Assembly (NCBI GenBank): GCA_013399115.1
Contig: VXAA01000173.1
Location: 865,905 to 929,904 of the forward strand
Origin: Anseranas semipalmata
Lineage: Eukaryota; Chordata; Aves; Anseriformes; Anseranatidae
Direction of reading: 5' to 3'
DNA: 64,000 bases
Shown: piece by piece, positions 1-18,224 of the stretch
How the letters are laid out: each line of letters opens with the position of its first letter
Numbering within the stretch: position 1 is the first letter of the stretch
Made by a program: the position numbers and the translations under genes
Notes under the pieces: model-generated
What the model saw: only the letters and a program-made list of their open reading frames with translations
Database searches by the model: none
What the model was told of the DNA's origin: nothing

Positions 1-5718
<5,718 letters not shown>

Positions 5719-8700
5719 TGAGAACATGTTGGGATTTATCCTTCTGTTGTGACTCATTCAGGTGGGATATCGTGGTCTGATGAAGCTAGTGGTTAAAAGG
5801 GAGGTCCTTTAGCTCATGCTGTAGAGTTTCCCACTCTTTTTGTAAGTCCTGGTTTCACACAAAGAGATTAGATGAAGAGCTGTCTATAATCACTTAGAAT
5901 TGATCCATGGGAAAAAAAGAATGGACTGAAGCAACTTGTGAGGTCTCTTGTTTTCTGTGATCAAAATTCACAGTGCAAATCCTTTTCCATTTCTCCTCAG
6001 TAATAAAAATTGGCTGTAACCCTGCTATTTCAGGTACTGCTGTGGTGTTGCTACTTAATGGAGGCTATGAAGGAAGTGCCCAAGTATTACTATATCCCAT
6101 AAAACAGCATGTGCTGAAACTGAATGACTTGCACGTGATGCAGGACATATATTTTCAAAAAGAGCTCAGAGAAGAAAAATACAGAAACTGCTTTTGTGAC
6201 TCTTGGAACGCAGCAGCTGTTTAACAGCATAAAACAATCCTGTGTAATGGGTAGATGAGGATATATACTCAGCTGGTTCCCAGTTTCCTCCTATGGGTGT
6301 ATTTGTGGCAGGCGATGAAAGAAGTCTGCATCTGTATATAATAAATCTGGAAAAGTTGTGTGCCTCAGCTTTTCGAGGTGTGTAAAAGGGAGGTGGCAGT
6401 GTGCTTCTCAAGATGAGTGAATGGGTGGCCACAAAGGCCCCCGGGCTCCTTTCCACAGGTGGGATGCAGCGCATCTCCTAGGCGGCTGGCTAGTGAGGAA
6501 GATGCTTTTACTCTGGAGTCTCACCTAAAAGATTCGGCACCATGGGGTCATTTTCCTGCTTGCAGCTAATTCATTTATTCTAGGCATTGAGGAGGAGCCA
6601 ACAGGCAGCAAGCGTGTTTAAGCAGCCTGAGATGCTGGCGCTCCCTTCAGGCGGGCTTTCTCGGTCTGGGGTTGGCAGCGCGTCTCGGTCAAACCAGGGT
6701 CTTCGAGGGAAATAAGACAACAGGCAGCAGGGAGGAGAGAATTGCTATCTAGAGATGTGGGAACCTAGAAAGACTTAGAGGTGCAAAAATGCTTTTATAA
6801 GTAATTTTTGTTTAACGACAGTGCTGTCAACCCAAGTTTTCTTCTGTTGCGGGGAGGTGTCCATCTTGTTGAAGCATGGGTTCTCTCTGAGAACACTAGT
6901 AAGGGTTTTCTGCTTGATATGAGCTCTCGATGGTATCACCACCCTGCCTTACAGATTCTGGGCCCTTGTTTACCATTAATATTGTCCCTTTCTTGTGATT
7001 TGTCCTTGTTAGTCTCCTAACAGCCAAACATAAGGGGAAATAGTCTCAAATCCCTGCACCCCAGACCTTTGCACTTGAAGACAGCTCTCTAGAGAGCTAA
7101 TTCAGTTTCCCAGGATCTCCCTGTAGTCATTAGGTGAATAGCAATAGCTGAGTTTTTCAAACAGCTAATGGGTGGTTATGTATAGATTACACTGTACTTA
7201 GGTTGGAGCACTGTATTGTACAAGTGGAATTCATGTGGCATTACTAGGCAAATATTCTTTCCCAGCAGAATATTGTAGAAATGTGGTAAAAGAAGGGGTG
7301 GGTGGAAAAGAGTATCAAAGGGGAGGATTTGTAATGGAAGCTTATATTGTAGCCTAAACAATTACCAGAAACGAGAACCTCGTAATCTAAGCACGGAATG
7401 CAGCTCCTTGCACGTCCAAAGCCTCTTTCCTCTCCACACAGTGACACTATCAAATTCTGTTTGAACAGCTACCGCACTGCCATCCTCTTATGAAAGCTCA
7501 GTCCCTGCTAGATATGTGTGAGAGGAAGTCATTATCAATAACAACCTCAAAATTAAAAGCATGGCATAGGAATAATATTGCTTTACAAATGGGCTCCTCT
7601 CCCAGAATGATTGTACAGGCCAGCGTGTAATGATATTAAGGGGCATACATCTGTGGAAATGATTTGTTCTGGTCTCAGAAGCCAGGCTGTGAAACTTCAA
7701 AAACGGAGCTAGAGGAGCCAGTTTGCATTGAACTTAGAGCGGAGTGAACCTCGGATGATGCTGTTATGGGACTAGAGGCTGAGATCATTTTCTGAATGAC
7801 ACATGGGAGCCAGGTGGGTGGTAGTTTGCAACAACAAAAGTGGCTTGCAGAAGCACATTGTTTCTGCTTTCCTGCTTTGTCCTCGCACTTCATAAGATTG
7901 GTAAGCCCATTCAGGGGACTTTACTGCCTACCTCCATCCTTTAACCTTTGCTCCCAGCAAGTTCTTTTGGTTCTTTCCTTCTTATTGTATTGTTCAAGCC
8001 CCGTCTGCTTTCAGGCATGGTAAAATTTATTTGCAGTGTGACTTCTATTAAATCATGACACCATTACAACCTGGTCGGGTTCAGACAGTATGAAAATGCA
8101 ACAGGTCATTTGTTCCCTTAGTAACCCCAATGAAAAAATGAGCAGCCTCCGTTGCAGCGTGCAGAGGTATAACTGGTCAGCTGATAGAGCTCTGCTCTGG
8201 GTGCACAAGAGGGAAGCAAGCCCTGCGTGCTCTCCCAGAGGTAGCTCAGCTCTGCACTTGTTGGCGGGAGGAAAAATTGATAGAAACTTACCCACTCTGC
8301 AGACAGCAACAAATCATAGCCTGAACAGATCCTGCACTGGTGGGGAAAAGACAGCTATATTTTTCACAAGGTGTTTGGAAAGCAGGTCAAACCTGACTAC
8401 ACTTTGGTGATTGTCAACATATAAATGACTAAAGAAATGTTAAGCGTAATCTCTGATCAGAAGTGTGAATATTATTCACTGAAACATTTGGGGCAGCAAT
8501 TTTATAACCATTTCCAGTAGTTTTAACCGACCACACGCACACGTTACAAATGAAATGCATTGTCTTCCTCTCAAACAAGTAACTCTTCTCACTGACATTT
8601 AATTCCTATCCAGTGGGAGGCAAAGAGGGTAAATAGTTTTAAATAAAAGTGTAGAAGAAATTCCAATGAGATGAAACACTTCAAGTCGTTTTTTATTTTG

Positions 8701-8724
8701 TTTTTGTTTTTCATAAAATGAAAC

Positions 8725-8880
8725 GTGATTTAAAACAATATTTTTGTTTTCAAGTTGACTTGAATTTCTAAAATGCTTCAAGGTTTATTTGTTTTGTTTT
8801 GTTTGTTTGTTTCTTACAAAGACAAACATTGTGGTTTAAGACAATGTTTTTGTTTTCCACTGGACTTGAATTTTTTAAAA
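8725..8880. repeat. Diverged direct duplication, about 106-bp period
   Basis: The segment at 8725-8774 recurs 106 bases later at 8831-8880, with 41 of 50 positions identical by eye. It includes the shared TTTTTGTTTT block and GACTTGAATTT. A T/G-rich simple stretch (repeats of TTTTG and TTTG, about 8783-8812) sits between the copies, and a related T-rich stretch precedes the first copy. It looks like an old local tandem duplication rather than a named transposon. Confidence 0.6.
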
Positions 8881-11800
8881 GGGTAAATAACAGCAAAGTG
8901 AAGAACACCAACACACAAGAAACACATCAGCCTCAGATGCAGTGTTTTTATTTTGCTGAAGAAGTAAATAAACATTTTATTAGTCAAGTGAGAGCTCTCC
9001 AGGGACCCACAGCTATTTTACTTCCTAACCCGCGAAGCCAGCTGCAGCAGAAAGCCCACTGGCAGGGGTCTTTCAATCAATATTTTAGTATGGTTGTGGC
9101 ACTGTGACTCGACAAGAGGTTAAAAACACCAAAGGGAGACTGAGTTTCTGGGCAGATCTGTGGTGATCATTGCTGAGTGAAATAACCACTGTAAAGGCAA
9201 AATCAATATAGATGGCAAGTGTTCTGACTTCCAGTGCTGCTTTGTGGGCATCTTGAAAGCAGCAGCATCACTCACAGTGCTTACTTAATGAATTGGTCAC
9301 AGGGATTACTTTAGGGACTTAATTCTCTTGTGCCATATCTTAAAGGGACACTTGTCAAGATCAGCTGGCCCAAATTTGGTCTGCAATGAAAGGAAAGAAA
9401 GTGAAGGTGGAAAATCTTCTTGCCTTTCTGCTTTCTGCAGTGGCAAGAAAAAATCAGAGCCATCCTGTCAACAGAATAGGGCTAGGCTGTTGTTGGCCAA
9501 GCCTCCTACCCTTACCCTCCTGATGCCTAATTCAACATAGTGTATCAAACAAGGCTGCCAGAATGTGGAAAAGCAGTGGAGAGACCTCTTGCATGTGCTC
9601 GCAGAGTCAGCTGGGTTATGTGGGCAAGAAATGGCCGATTCAGATAAAGAACATCAGGGACTCTGTTTTTTTCCCCACCATCATTCCATGTGGTGAAGCA
9701 GTCTACGTATCCTGGAAGACTTTCTGGCAGATAATTTGAAGACACTCTCTTCCCTTCCAACTTTACCCTTCTGCTACTATTTACTGACAACCAAAAATTA
9801 ATTTATCAGTAGCTGTCCTGCAAACCTCATTCTGAGTCTACAGTGTCCAGTGTTGCTATTGTCTGGGCACAGAGACATTGGTGCTTTTTACTTCACCCTT
9901 GGTCCTCCCTGGTTTTCACTGCCTCTTTTGCCCACCTATATTAAATAACCCACAAGAGACAGTCCAAATGCCTGATTAGTCCAGTGGCTAAACAGTTTTA
10001 ATAAACTCCTAAGAAAGGATAAGTATATATACTTCTGGCTTACAGTGGTTTTTGATGATGACAAGTAATTTATTATGAGTCAGGATTCTGCATCTCCATT
10101 CCTCATCCTGTCCCTATGAGAATGTAGCCTATTTGCACCTCAAATTATCTATCTTTACAGAAGATACAGTAAAATTTTGTGGCTGTAAATATAGGAGAAA
10201 AAAATGTAGTCACAACATAAGAAATCCTGAAATTAGTCATGGTTTTCTTGGGAGAACAAAGGAAGTTAAATTAATGAGTGGATTTTTCACACATTCATCA
10301 TCTGGTTTGGGTTGTCCTGTTGTTTTGTTTTGCATTTTGCATATAAATAAGTTTTCTGCAAGAAGGACCTTGCAGAACTGTCACAGAAACTGCTTGTGTA
10401 ATTAAAGGGAAGAGTCAGACACCTCCAGTCATTCTTTTCACAGACTGAATTGTCCTCCAGAGGTGGACGTTGGCAGGCTGGTCACCTGAGGTGCCTCTGC
10501 AGTCACTATAAATACCTTTGTGAGGGGCCTGAAGTTGCACGGTGTGAGCCTGGACCTCAGGTTCTGCCTGGTAGAGACATGGCAATCGAACCCAAGATTT
10601 TTAAATCATAAGGTCCTTACATTTTTTTTTTTTTTTCATTTCTCAGTGCCTGGGAGCTTTTGCATGCCTGGAGAGCGTTCAGAAAAATTAAAATCCTTTT
10701 ACTCTCCTCTGGCATAAAAATAAAAGTGAATCAAGCCCAGACATGTCCTCCTCTAAAAGAGACGAGCATAAATAATTGGAGGTCCATGCTCCTACCTTCT
10801 AATATTCCTTTTGAAGTTGGAGAAATTTTGACTTTTTGGAGGTTACAGTGTTCCTTTGTCTAATTAATGCAAAGGGACTAATAAATTTTATAACTATCCA
10901 AATGCCGGTGCTAATCTAAAGACATGTATTGTTTAATTAGAGTGATAGAATTAAATTTTTTATAACTACTGCTTGCCATCAGTCTGTTACTATACCTCTG
11001 AGTCCATCAGTTCTTTCTCTGTACTTTTGCAGCGTAGGTGGAGCTCAGCTCAAGGAGCAGAGTATATATTGTGCAGCTTTGGTGTACCTGGTACAGGGGA
11101 AAAGTCACCCTGCACACAATAGCCTATGCAAACAAGGACGTAGAAGTGAAATCACTTCCAGCAGTATCTGTGTCTGAACTGCGGAGAAGGCCCAGCAAAT
11201 ATGGCAAACATACAGTCAGCATCCACATGACATGCTGCCAGGAGATAATCACTGAGCTCTGTGGCATTTAAATGAGGAGAGTTAATTTTAGGCTGATGAA
11301 AAATGTTGTCTTGACAGCCCCAGGGGTTGGGATATCTCTACCCACTGAGAACGTCCAGGCTGTGTAACAGTACTGAAAGATTCAACTATTCTGCTAAGTG
11401 ATCAGATAGAAGCCTGGGGCAATTTCTTGACTCGGTAGGTCGTGCTTTGTGGCAGCCTTGCCCTCTCCTGTAAAAGTGCCGGTAAGGGTACTGGCTAGGA
11501 TGGCACGTTTGAAAAATAAGCATCCTCCAACAGTAGGAGGGGGACTGCTGGTTCATCTCTGGATAACCAAGCAGCTGCAAGATGCAGTTAGATTTGGCCT
11601 GTGATAATGAAGTTTGATTTTAACTGGTAACCTAAGGGTACACAAGGCCTGGAAATCAGGAGCAATCTCCTGCAGAATTTCCCCTTTTCTTAGCAGTGTG
11701 GCAGAGCCAGCAGTGTCTGCTCCAGTTGCATAATCAGCGGCGTTGTAAGCAGCGAAATGTTCTGAAATCTGCAACTCCCATTGAGCACGTTGCAGAAAAA

Positions 11801-12448
11801 AAATAGGCTCCTTACTGAGTGAGCCATCAAATAACTGCTTTTTGTCAGCATGTATTAACATTCCTTTGTCTTTGATAAAATGTAAGCTGCTTGATCCCTA
11901 CTGATTTTGATGACAGAAAAGTGCCTTTTTGGTAGAGTTCCCTGACACCTATTTTACACACCAATCTTTCCTCACCGACTCTCTCTGTTCTTGAATGTAA
12001 TGAAACACCTGGTTTAATGCACATAGCAATATATTTTGCATCTTTTCATCTACTGCAAACCAGAAACAAGCAGTTTAGGAAGGCATCTACAGCTGCCTTA
12101 AACAAGACCATGCACAAACTCTGATATTGATCCTGTGATGTAGTGACTCCAGCCAACAGCCCAAAAATCTGCTTCTTAGGATTCTGCTATAATGAAATTA
12201 TCATTAAAATTCTATGAAATGTTTATTGCAGAACTTGAAACCAGGAGACAGTCCTCTGGTCTCCAGCTTTCCAAAAAACTTGGAACTGGTTCCAGCTGTA
12301 TTGAAAACTTGGTGCATCTGCTTATAACTTTGTGCTTATATTTTTTTTTCTGGTTTCAATTAAAATTCAGTTTTGTTTGCAACTGAAAGCTAAGCTATGA
12401 AAGCTGTAGCTATAACTTGAAAGTTGAAGATTTTACATATTGTTTTGC

Positions 12449-12478
12449 AATTTGTACAATTGACAGTTTGTACAAATT
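12449..12478. repeat. 11-bp perfect inverted repeat, 8-base loop
   Basis: AATTTGTACAA at 12449-12459 is the exact reverse complement of TTGTACAAATT at 12468-12478. Each arm also contains the 8-bp palindrome TTGTACAA. It lies in AT-rich intronic sequence. The function is unknown and chance is possible in AT-rich DNA. Confidence 0.6.
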
Positions 12479-15047
12479 TATATTAAGAATACTTTTTCAT
12501 TTTTAAACCAGATTGTTTAGGAGAAAATTAAACTTTTAATGGTCCCACTGTCTGGAAGAATCAATATGCTTGACAAATAAAAATCTCAGTGACTTTTATT
12601 TGGAAGTAAGTTTTGAAACACATCTGCTTGTGCTGACAAAGGGGAAATGAGGATATTCTTTTGGCATGAAGTGTATTTAAATGAAATGCCCAAGTCACCA
12701 AATACCACTTCCTTCTCTATAACTATACCAAATATCCACGCTGTTTAAACCCAAAGCATGTAGTTATATCTATTTTAGGAAAAGGATTAGCAGCATTTGT
12801 CGAGACCAAAAATACTATGATTATTTTTGCAAGAAATTTGAGGAGCTTGAAATCTCCCCCAGTTTGTCAGTGCTTCAGGCAGCTGTAGCAGCATTGCACA
12901 GGACAGTGCTACTGCACTGAAGCAGAGCAGCAGTGGCAAAGTTGGTGCAGTTCTTGATGGATGTGAGCATACAACGTAACGATTCACTACACCCAGGATG
13001 TCCCATGGACTTGGAGAGGCAAGGCGTGTGAAATGAAACTGATTTCTGCGGAGACGGCAGAGCAATGTATGAAAGATGTTAGTCTAGTGCATTACTCAGC
13101 CCCACTGCAAGAGGAAACTTTGACATTCAGTGCACGTTGTATGCAAGTTGAAAGTGGCTGCATCCATGTGCTGTTAATAAAAGTAAGGTTTATTGTTTCC
13201 ACACCTCCTCTGTCATCTTTTTGCAGTTATAGAGGCAATAATTAGCCAGGGACATTACAGATGCATTAATTAACCAGGCTGGAGAGCACAGGGCAGCTTG
13301 CAAAGCAGGCACTTAATGGAATTTGAGGCAGAGACAATGCTGTTGTTTACTGAGTAATGTAGGAGTTGCCAAGCAGTATGTCCCCACGCAATTAAAATAC
13401 CACTGCACATGTGCTAAAAAGGAATATTTGAATGGGATTATGGAGCAATTACAAGTTGTCTTATTGTGCTGGCTCTGTGTACCCCTGGGGTTACAGAAAG
13501 CAGCTCCTGCAGGAAGCTGGCGGTGTGCAGTATTTGGTTGATGAAAGCTTTCTATTGTTCCTTCCTTAATTGAATACTTACAGCAGGAGATGACTGTGAT
13601 TGTATCTCTGGAGTTCAGGTTCACTGTCAGGTACTCCCCCCAGCAAAGGAGCTGTTTCAGGCCCTGATTACAAGGCAGGAGTTCCCTTCGGATGCCTCAG
13701 GCCCCCACATTTAGCAGGGACACCCCATCTCGGCCCTGGGGTCCACAACACGATACCTTTAGGCAGAACTTGGAAAACCATAGTAAGAATCAGCCTGTTC
13801 ATTTACAGGAGAAAAAAACGTAGCAGGACTCCGAAGTTAGCAGGACTCCACGAGCTGCCCGCATGTTGAGCTGCTCCGTGCTAGCTGATGGAAGGCGGTG
13901 AGGACTGAACTGTCTTCACCTCGAGGGCTGCGGGGTCCAGGGCCAGGCGATGCTGCACGTTGTAGTGTCACCTGAAGCATCTGGTCAGGAGCAGCCTCCA
14001 CACAGTTGTTTACTCCTAAGGCAAAAGCTGAGTTTTCTGAACAAGTTTTGTACCTCAGCAGAGCTTCTGCTGAAGGTAAAAACACTTGGGATAATTTTCC
14101 TCTTCCACTATTGTATTTTTCATGCAGCCTCTGCGTTTCCTGGTTCCTGCTGGTCCAGGAAGCAGACAAGCTAGAACACCATGACTAACTCTGTACTTGT
14201 TGTTCCTGCCCAGAAGCAAGTACTCCTGCAGATCTCCTTGGGGGAAAAAATTGGCTTTTCAGTCTGAGAAATTTCCAGTTCTGTTTTGCTAAGTGTTACA
14301 TGTGTCATTGTCCCTCTGTTCCCCTTTCAAGAACCAAAAGGAACTATGCATTCCTGACCTGGTAGCTTTAAGCTAAGGAAAGCAATAAAAGACAAGTAAA
14401 GCCTTCAGGATAACTTGCTTGTGTGGATGTCTTTTAATGGACTAAAGCAATCATGAGAAAAAAAAATCTTTTCAAAGGTGCTCTTTTTTTAAAGGAAAAG
14501 TTTTCTGAATATTCTCAGATTTCAGTCAGTTAGTTCAACTTACGTGGTGAGAATACATATGCTCTTTCCTGAAGCATCTGACACTGATATTTTCCCCCTG
14601 TGCATTGGTTTAGCTTTCTGTTTGTGTACTTTGGGCTGCGAGAGGTGGACTTGGAGGTATTGGCTGGGAACTGGATCAAGTGCATATTTTGAACGTATTC
14701 CAATCACGCCTATCTCTCACCCTCCAAAAAGAGAACAGTGGGAGGACTTTGTGAAGTCAGGTTTCTAAATTTCCCCCAGATTAAGTCCATAAGTATAACA
14801 TATTTAGGACAAGCAGAAGACTGATATTTGGAAGAGAAGTCAACGTTGACTTCTTAATCAGCAGGTGATTCCAAAGGAAGTCATTCGCAGTTATGCCAAC
14901 GCTGAATGCTTATCCCTGCTCTGCAAAGCCTCTCTTTAAAATGTTTCAAAGTACATAAAAAAAAACTCTGATCCTTGGGGCTGAGAAGAAGCTGGACAAA
15001 ATCAGTTTCATATTGCCCACTGTTCATTCAATCCCAAATCCATTACT

Positions 15048-15073
15048 ATATTGAATTCAATATGCTCATGAGC
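15048..15073. repeat. Two abutting perfect palindromes (16 bp and 10 bp)
   Basis: ATATTGAATTCAATAT at 15048-15063 is a perfect 16-bp palindrome. It is followed without a gap by GCTCATGAGC at 15064-15073, a perfect 10-bp palindrome. They lie about 650 bases before the last exon of KCNJ5. No known factor site of this composite form is recognised. Confidence 0.7.
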
Positions 15074-15721
15074 TTGACTGTGTGATGTTGTAGGTTTTGG
15101 TTCAGCAAACGTGATGCAGTTGGATGGAACCCTCCAAAGGTATTTATAAGCCAGCGTGCCACATAAATCACTAGGAGCTGGGGCCCTCTCCACCTTTCAG
15201 GCTGTATCCCTTGGTGTCTTAACCGGAGTGCAGGAGGGAACAGCTCAGGAGGGTTGGTGTCAGGCAGTGGGAGTGCAGGCAGCCAGGCGCTTTGGCAGGG
15301 CAGGGGTTCATTCTGCTTAGGGGCTGTGTGGGTCAGGACTGGAGGTGCGTTGGCAGGGTTGTGTGTCGTTCTAGAGCGTGATTCACCAGGAGTGCTGTTA
15401 GTAGCAGCCATGCAAGCAAGCAACACCTCAACAGAGCAATGTGAGGACAGAGAGAAGCTGCTTAGTGATACCAGACTTCAAACCCTTAAGTGCAAGGTTC
15501 AGGAACCAATCTGAAGATGCGGCGATGAATCCAGCTCTTTTCCTTTGAGAGCTCAGCTTTTTCGCGATAGAGACTTTTGTGAAACTTACTAAGCGAAGAT
15601 TTTTTCTATGTCCCAGAGCAATCAGGTATGGAGATAACATGAAAGAGCTTTTAAATGAAAGAAGTGGTTGGGTGAGCATGTAAGGAAGCTTTGCATTTAA
15701 CATCCCTCTCTTTCCACCCAG

Positions 15722-16068
15722 GGATGACTTGCCAGGCTCGCAGCTCCTACATGGACACTGAGGTGCTGTGGGGACATCGCTTCACTCCTGTCCTCACCCT
15801 GGAGAAGGATTTTTACGAAGTTGACTACAACAGCTTCCATAGCACTTACGAGACCAACACTCCCGTGTGCTGTGCCAAAGAGCTGGCCGAGTCTCGCCGG
15901 GAAGGCCAGCTCCTCAGCCACCTCTCCAGTGCCACCCTCCTGAGCGGAGGCAGAGAAGCAGAGACAGCAAGAGGGGATGAAGAGGAAGAGGAAGAAGACA
16001 GGGAGCCAGCAGGATTGAATGGAGCCAATGGGACAGCAGGAGAGGTGAAAGAAGATCTGCCTGTATAA
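15722..16068 (+). CDS. KCNJ5: KCNJ5 (GIRK4/Kir3.4), last coding exon, residues 314-428 and stop
   Basis: This exon completes the cytoplasmic domain. It starts after the acceptor AG at 15720-15721, and its first two bases complete Gly314 before [20 protein letters not shown]. Leu340 in [12 protein letters not shown] matches the Gbeta-gamma-sensitive leucine known in human GIRK4 (L339). The motif [14 protein letters not shown] (356-370) is typical of GIRK4. The distal tail is less conserved and carries an acidic run, DEEEEEED, at 399-406. Human GIRK4 also has an acidic but less regular tail. TAA is at 16066-16068. The full protein is 428 residues, against 419 in human. No frameshift or missing key residue is seen, so the gene appears intact. 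Confidence 0.97.
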
Positions 16069-16535
16069 CACATGAACTGCTGGACAGTAGATAACCACAT
16101 ACACTTACTGGGAGACTGTGGCCCAGCAAGTCAGGAACTGACCGGGAGTCAGAGACCTGAGATTTATGTCCAGATCTCTATTGTCTGTCTGTTCCTGGTG
16201 AGTCACCGCACAGCACTGTGCCTCAGTTTCCCTCCCCTTTTATCTGTGCAATGAGATTCTGAGCTTTGCACTTGTTTGCAAAGTATTTTGATCTCTATGG
16301 ACAAGGCTCACTAAATATAATCATGGTTAAAATCGAAATTCCCACCACTGGTTGTTTCAAAAGACATTCATTGGACGTTCAAAACTTATCCCCCCTTGCA
16401 AGGGTATTTAAAAAGTAAAAGTCTAGAATCTCCCATCTCAGTATGAAGAATGTGGTTTCATACCTTCACTTAACTTGTGAGTCGATGTGTTGTAGACATT
16501 GTTACTGCTTAATTAAAAGAAGATGAAAAAAACCC
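16069..16535 (+). other. KCNJ5: KCNJ5 3' untranslated region (proximal form)
   Basis: The non-coding tail of the last exon runs from the TAA to the probable cleavage site about 20 bases after ATTAAA at 16512. It includes a MIR-like relic at about 16217-16300. Transcripts may extend to a second signal near 17.72 kb. The boundaries are inferred from signals only, without transcript data. Confidence 0.6.
16217..16300 (+). repeat. MIR/CORE-SINE-like relic inside the KCNJ5 3'UTR
   Basis: The stretch reads TGTGCCTCAGTTTCCCTCC followed by an ATCTGTGCAATGAGAT segment. This matches the conserved part of MIR (GCCTCAGTTTCC then ATCTGTAAAATGGGG). The AAAGTATTTTGATCT following it resembles the MIR AAGCGCTTTGAGATC region. 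The call is from remembered consensus, not a search. Confidence 0.55.
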
Positions 16536-16563
16536 TCTGGTATGTAGTGGAGTGGTTTGTTTT
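16512..16563 (+). terminator. KCNJ5: Proximal polyadenylation signal of KCNJ5
   Basis: ATTAAA at 16512-16517, the commonest variant hexamer, is followed by an A-rich stretch where cleavage could occur. A GT-rich tract at 16539-16563 (GGTATGTAGTGGAGTGGTTT) fits a downstream CstF element. The spacing is right for a functional site about 450 bases after the stop codon. Confidence 0.6.
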
Positions 16564-17717
16564 AATGATTTTTGCAAATAGAGTTTAGTTTAGTTAGTTT
16601 AGTGTTTTCCTCCAGAATCACAGTCATTGTCATTTATTTCCTGCAAAGTGTGTGACGTTAACAGGACAACTTCCCTTGTAAACCTTTAGCATGTTTATCC
16701 AATGTTTTTGACTGTCCTCTCAAGCTGGAGCGCCATCTTTGTGCACTCTTTTCATGGAATCTCTGATGCATTTCATAGGCTGTCCACGATCAGAGAAAGG
16801 TTAGATTTGCCTCAGTGAAGTTTTTTTTTTCTTTTTTTCTGGCCTGGGTGTCCATTTCCAGTTATTTTAAAACAAAATATGTAGCCATCTGGGAGCTGGA
16901 AATGATCTGGAATTTCGTACAGAGTCCCTGGAGTAGGAAGACTGGGTAAGTGACAGTTTGCAGAATTGTCTGCTCTTCCATAAAACACATTCTTAAAATA
17001 AGGGTTTAGATGCTGATGTACCTATAGCTAATGGGAACATGCACAGACATAAGTGAAGCCATCTGGCCACGCTAGTGCAAGGATGCTGGTTGGTGTTTGC
17101 CCTGCAACATTCACTTTTTGTGAGCTGGAGGACACAATAGTACAGAACAGGATTAACATGACTGAAGTTTTGTCCTGTAAGCTGTACTACATGAGCTGGT
17201 GCAGTGTGTCTGCGTTGTGTGGCTTTAATGCAGCTGCATCAGATTATTTGCATAAGTTTCCTTCCTATAAATAAGTCCAAAACAGGATCAGCTCCCCATG
17301 TCCTGTCAATGGCAAGCAATAACTTCTCAGTGGGTCTAATGCTAACCTGCCAGCAACTTCAGATGTTCCAGACACGCTTTGTCCTGCAGGTCAATTAAGA
17401 TTGCTGTTCCTGTGAAGAACCAAATGAAGTTAGCAATTTTGGTCTTTACAAGAGATAGGCGTAAAACCGTAGCTCCACAAAGAATTTACATCCAGAAAAG
17501 GGATTTTGCCTGTTAGGTGGAAAATTTTCTGGAAATTTGAACAACCTGGAAAAAAATAGCCTTATTGGAGAAAATCTTTCCTTACCCCCCAAAATTTGTT
17601 GGAAAAATAAGATACTCTCAGGATTACTTCTTTATCAAAATTAAACTTTATTTCTTGAAGAAATTATAGTATGCAAGCATTACATTGCATATAAGAAATA
17701 CTCTATGTATGTTATGA

Positions 17718-17723
17718 AATAAA
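17718..17723 (+). terminator. Possible distal AATAAA signal
   Basis: A canonical AATAAA hexamer lies 1.65 kb after the KCNJ5 stop in AT-rich DNA. The sequence after it is only weakly GT-rich. It could serve a longer 3'UTR or be chance. Confidence 0.25.
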
Positions 17724-18167
17724 TAATACATTTTAGTAGGGATGGACTGAACTGCACACTAGAGGTTTTGCCTCGATATTCAAAGATGATAAAAAAAGGC
17801 AATAGAAAGCAGTGGTGTTATTGACATGTAAACAAAGAGGAAAATAATATCTATAGGGGTCAGCGATAGTATTTCATAGAGACCTAATGTTATAATGCAT
17901 ACGAAAGAGAAATGTGTATTTCTTTCTAAGGGGGCTGGAAAAATGAACATGACATGGCTGTGTTGTACTTAACACTGTGTTAAGAGCCAACATTCAGCTT
18001 GGCCTCCAGGATATAGGAATTACCATTATCTTATGCAGTAAATTTTGAAATGCATTTGAAATGCTCATCAGTACTAGAAAGCATCCTGTAGACTTGAAGA
18101 GAGTAGTATTTTTCAAAAAAATCATTTTAGTTTTTCTGCTTAGCTTCCTTGTTTTCCATACTAAGCC

Positions 18168-18224
18168 TCAGAAGAATAGAGAGGAAAGAAAGAGAAGAAA
18201 AGAGGGAGAAAAAATGGGAGAGGA
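18168..18224. repeat. Purine-rich low-complexity tract
   Basis: About 57 bases are almost all A and G, with GAAAGA and AGAGGGAG motifs. No gene is implied. Confidence 0.7.
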
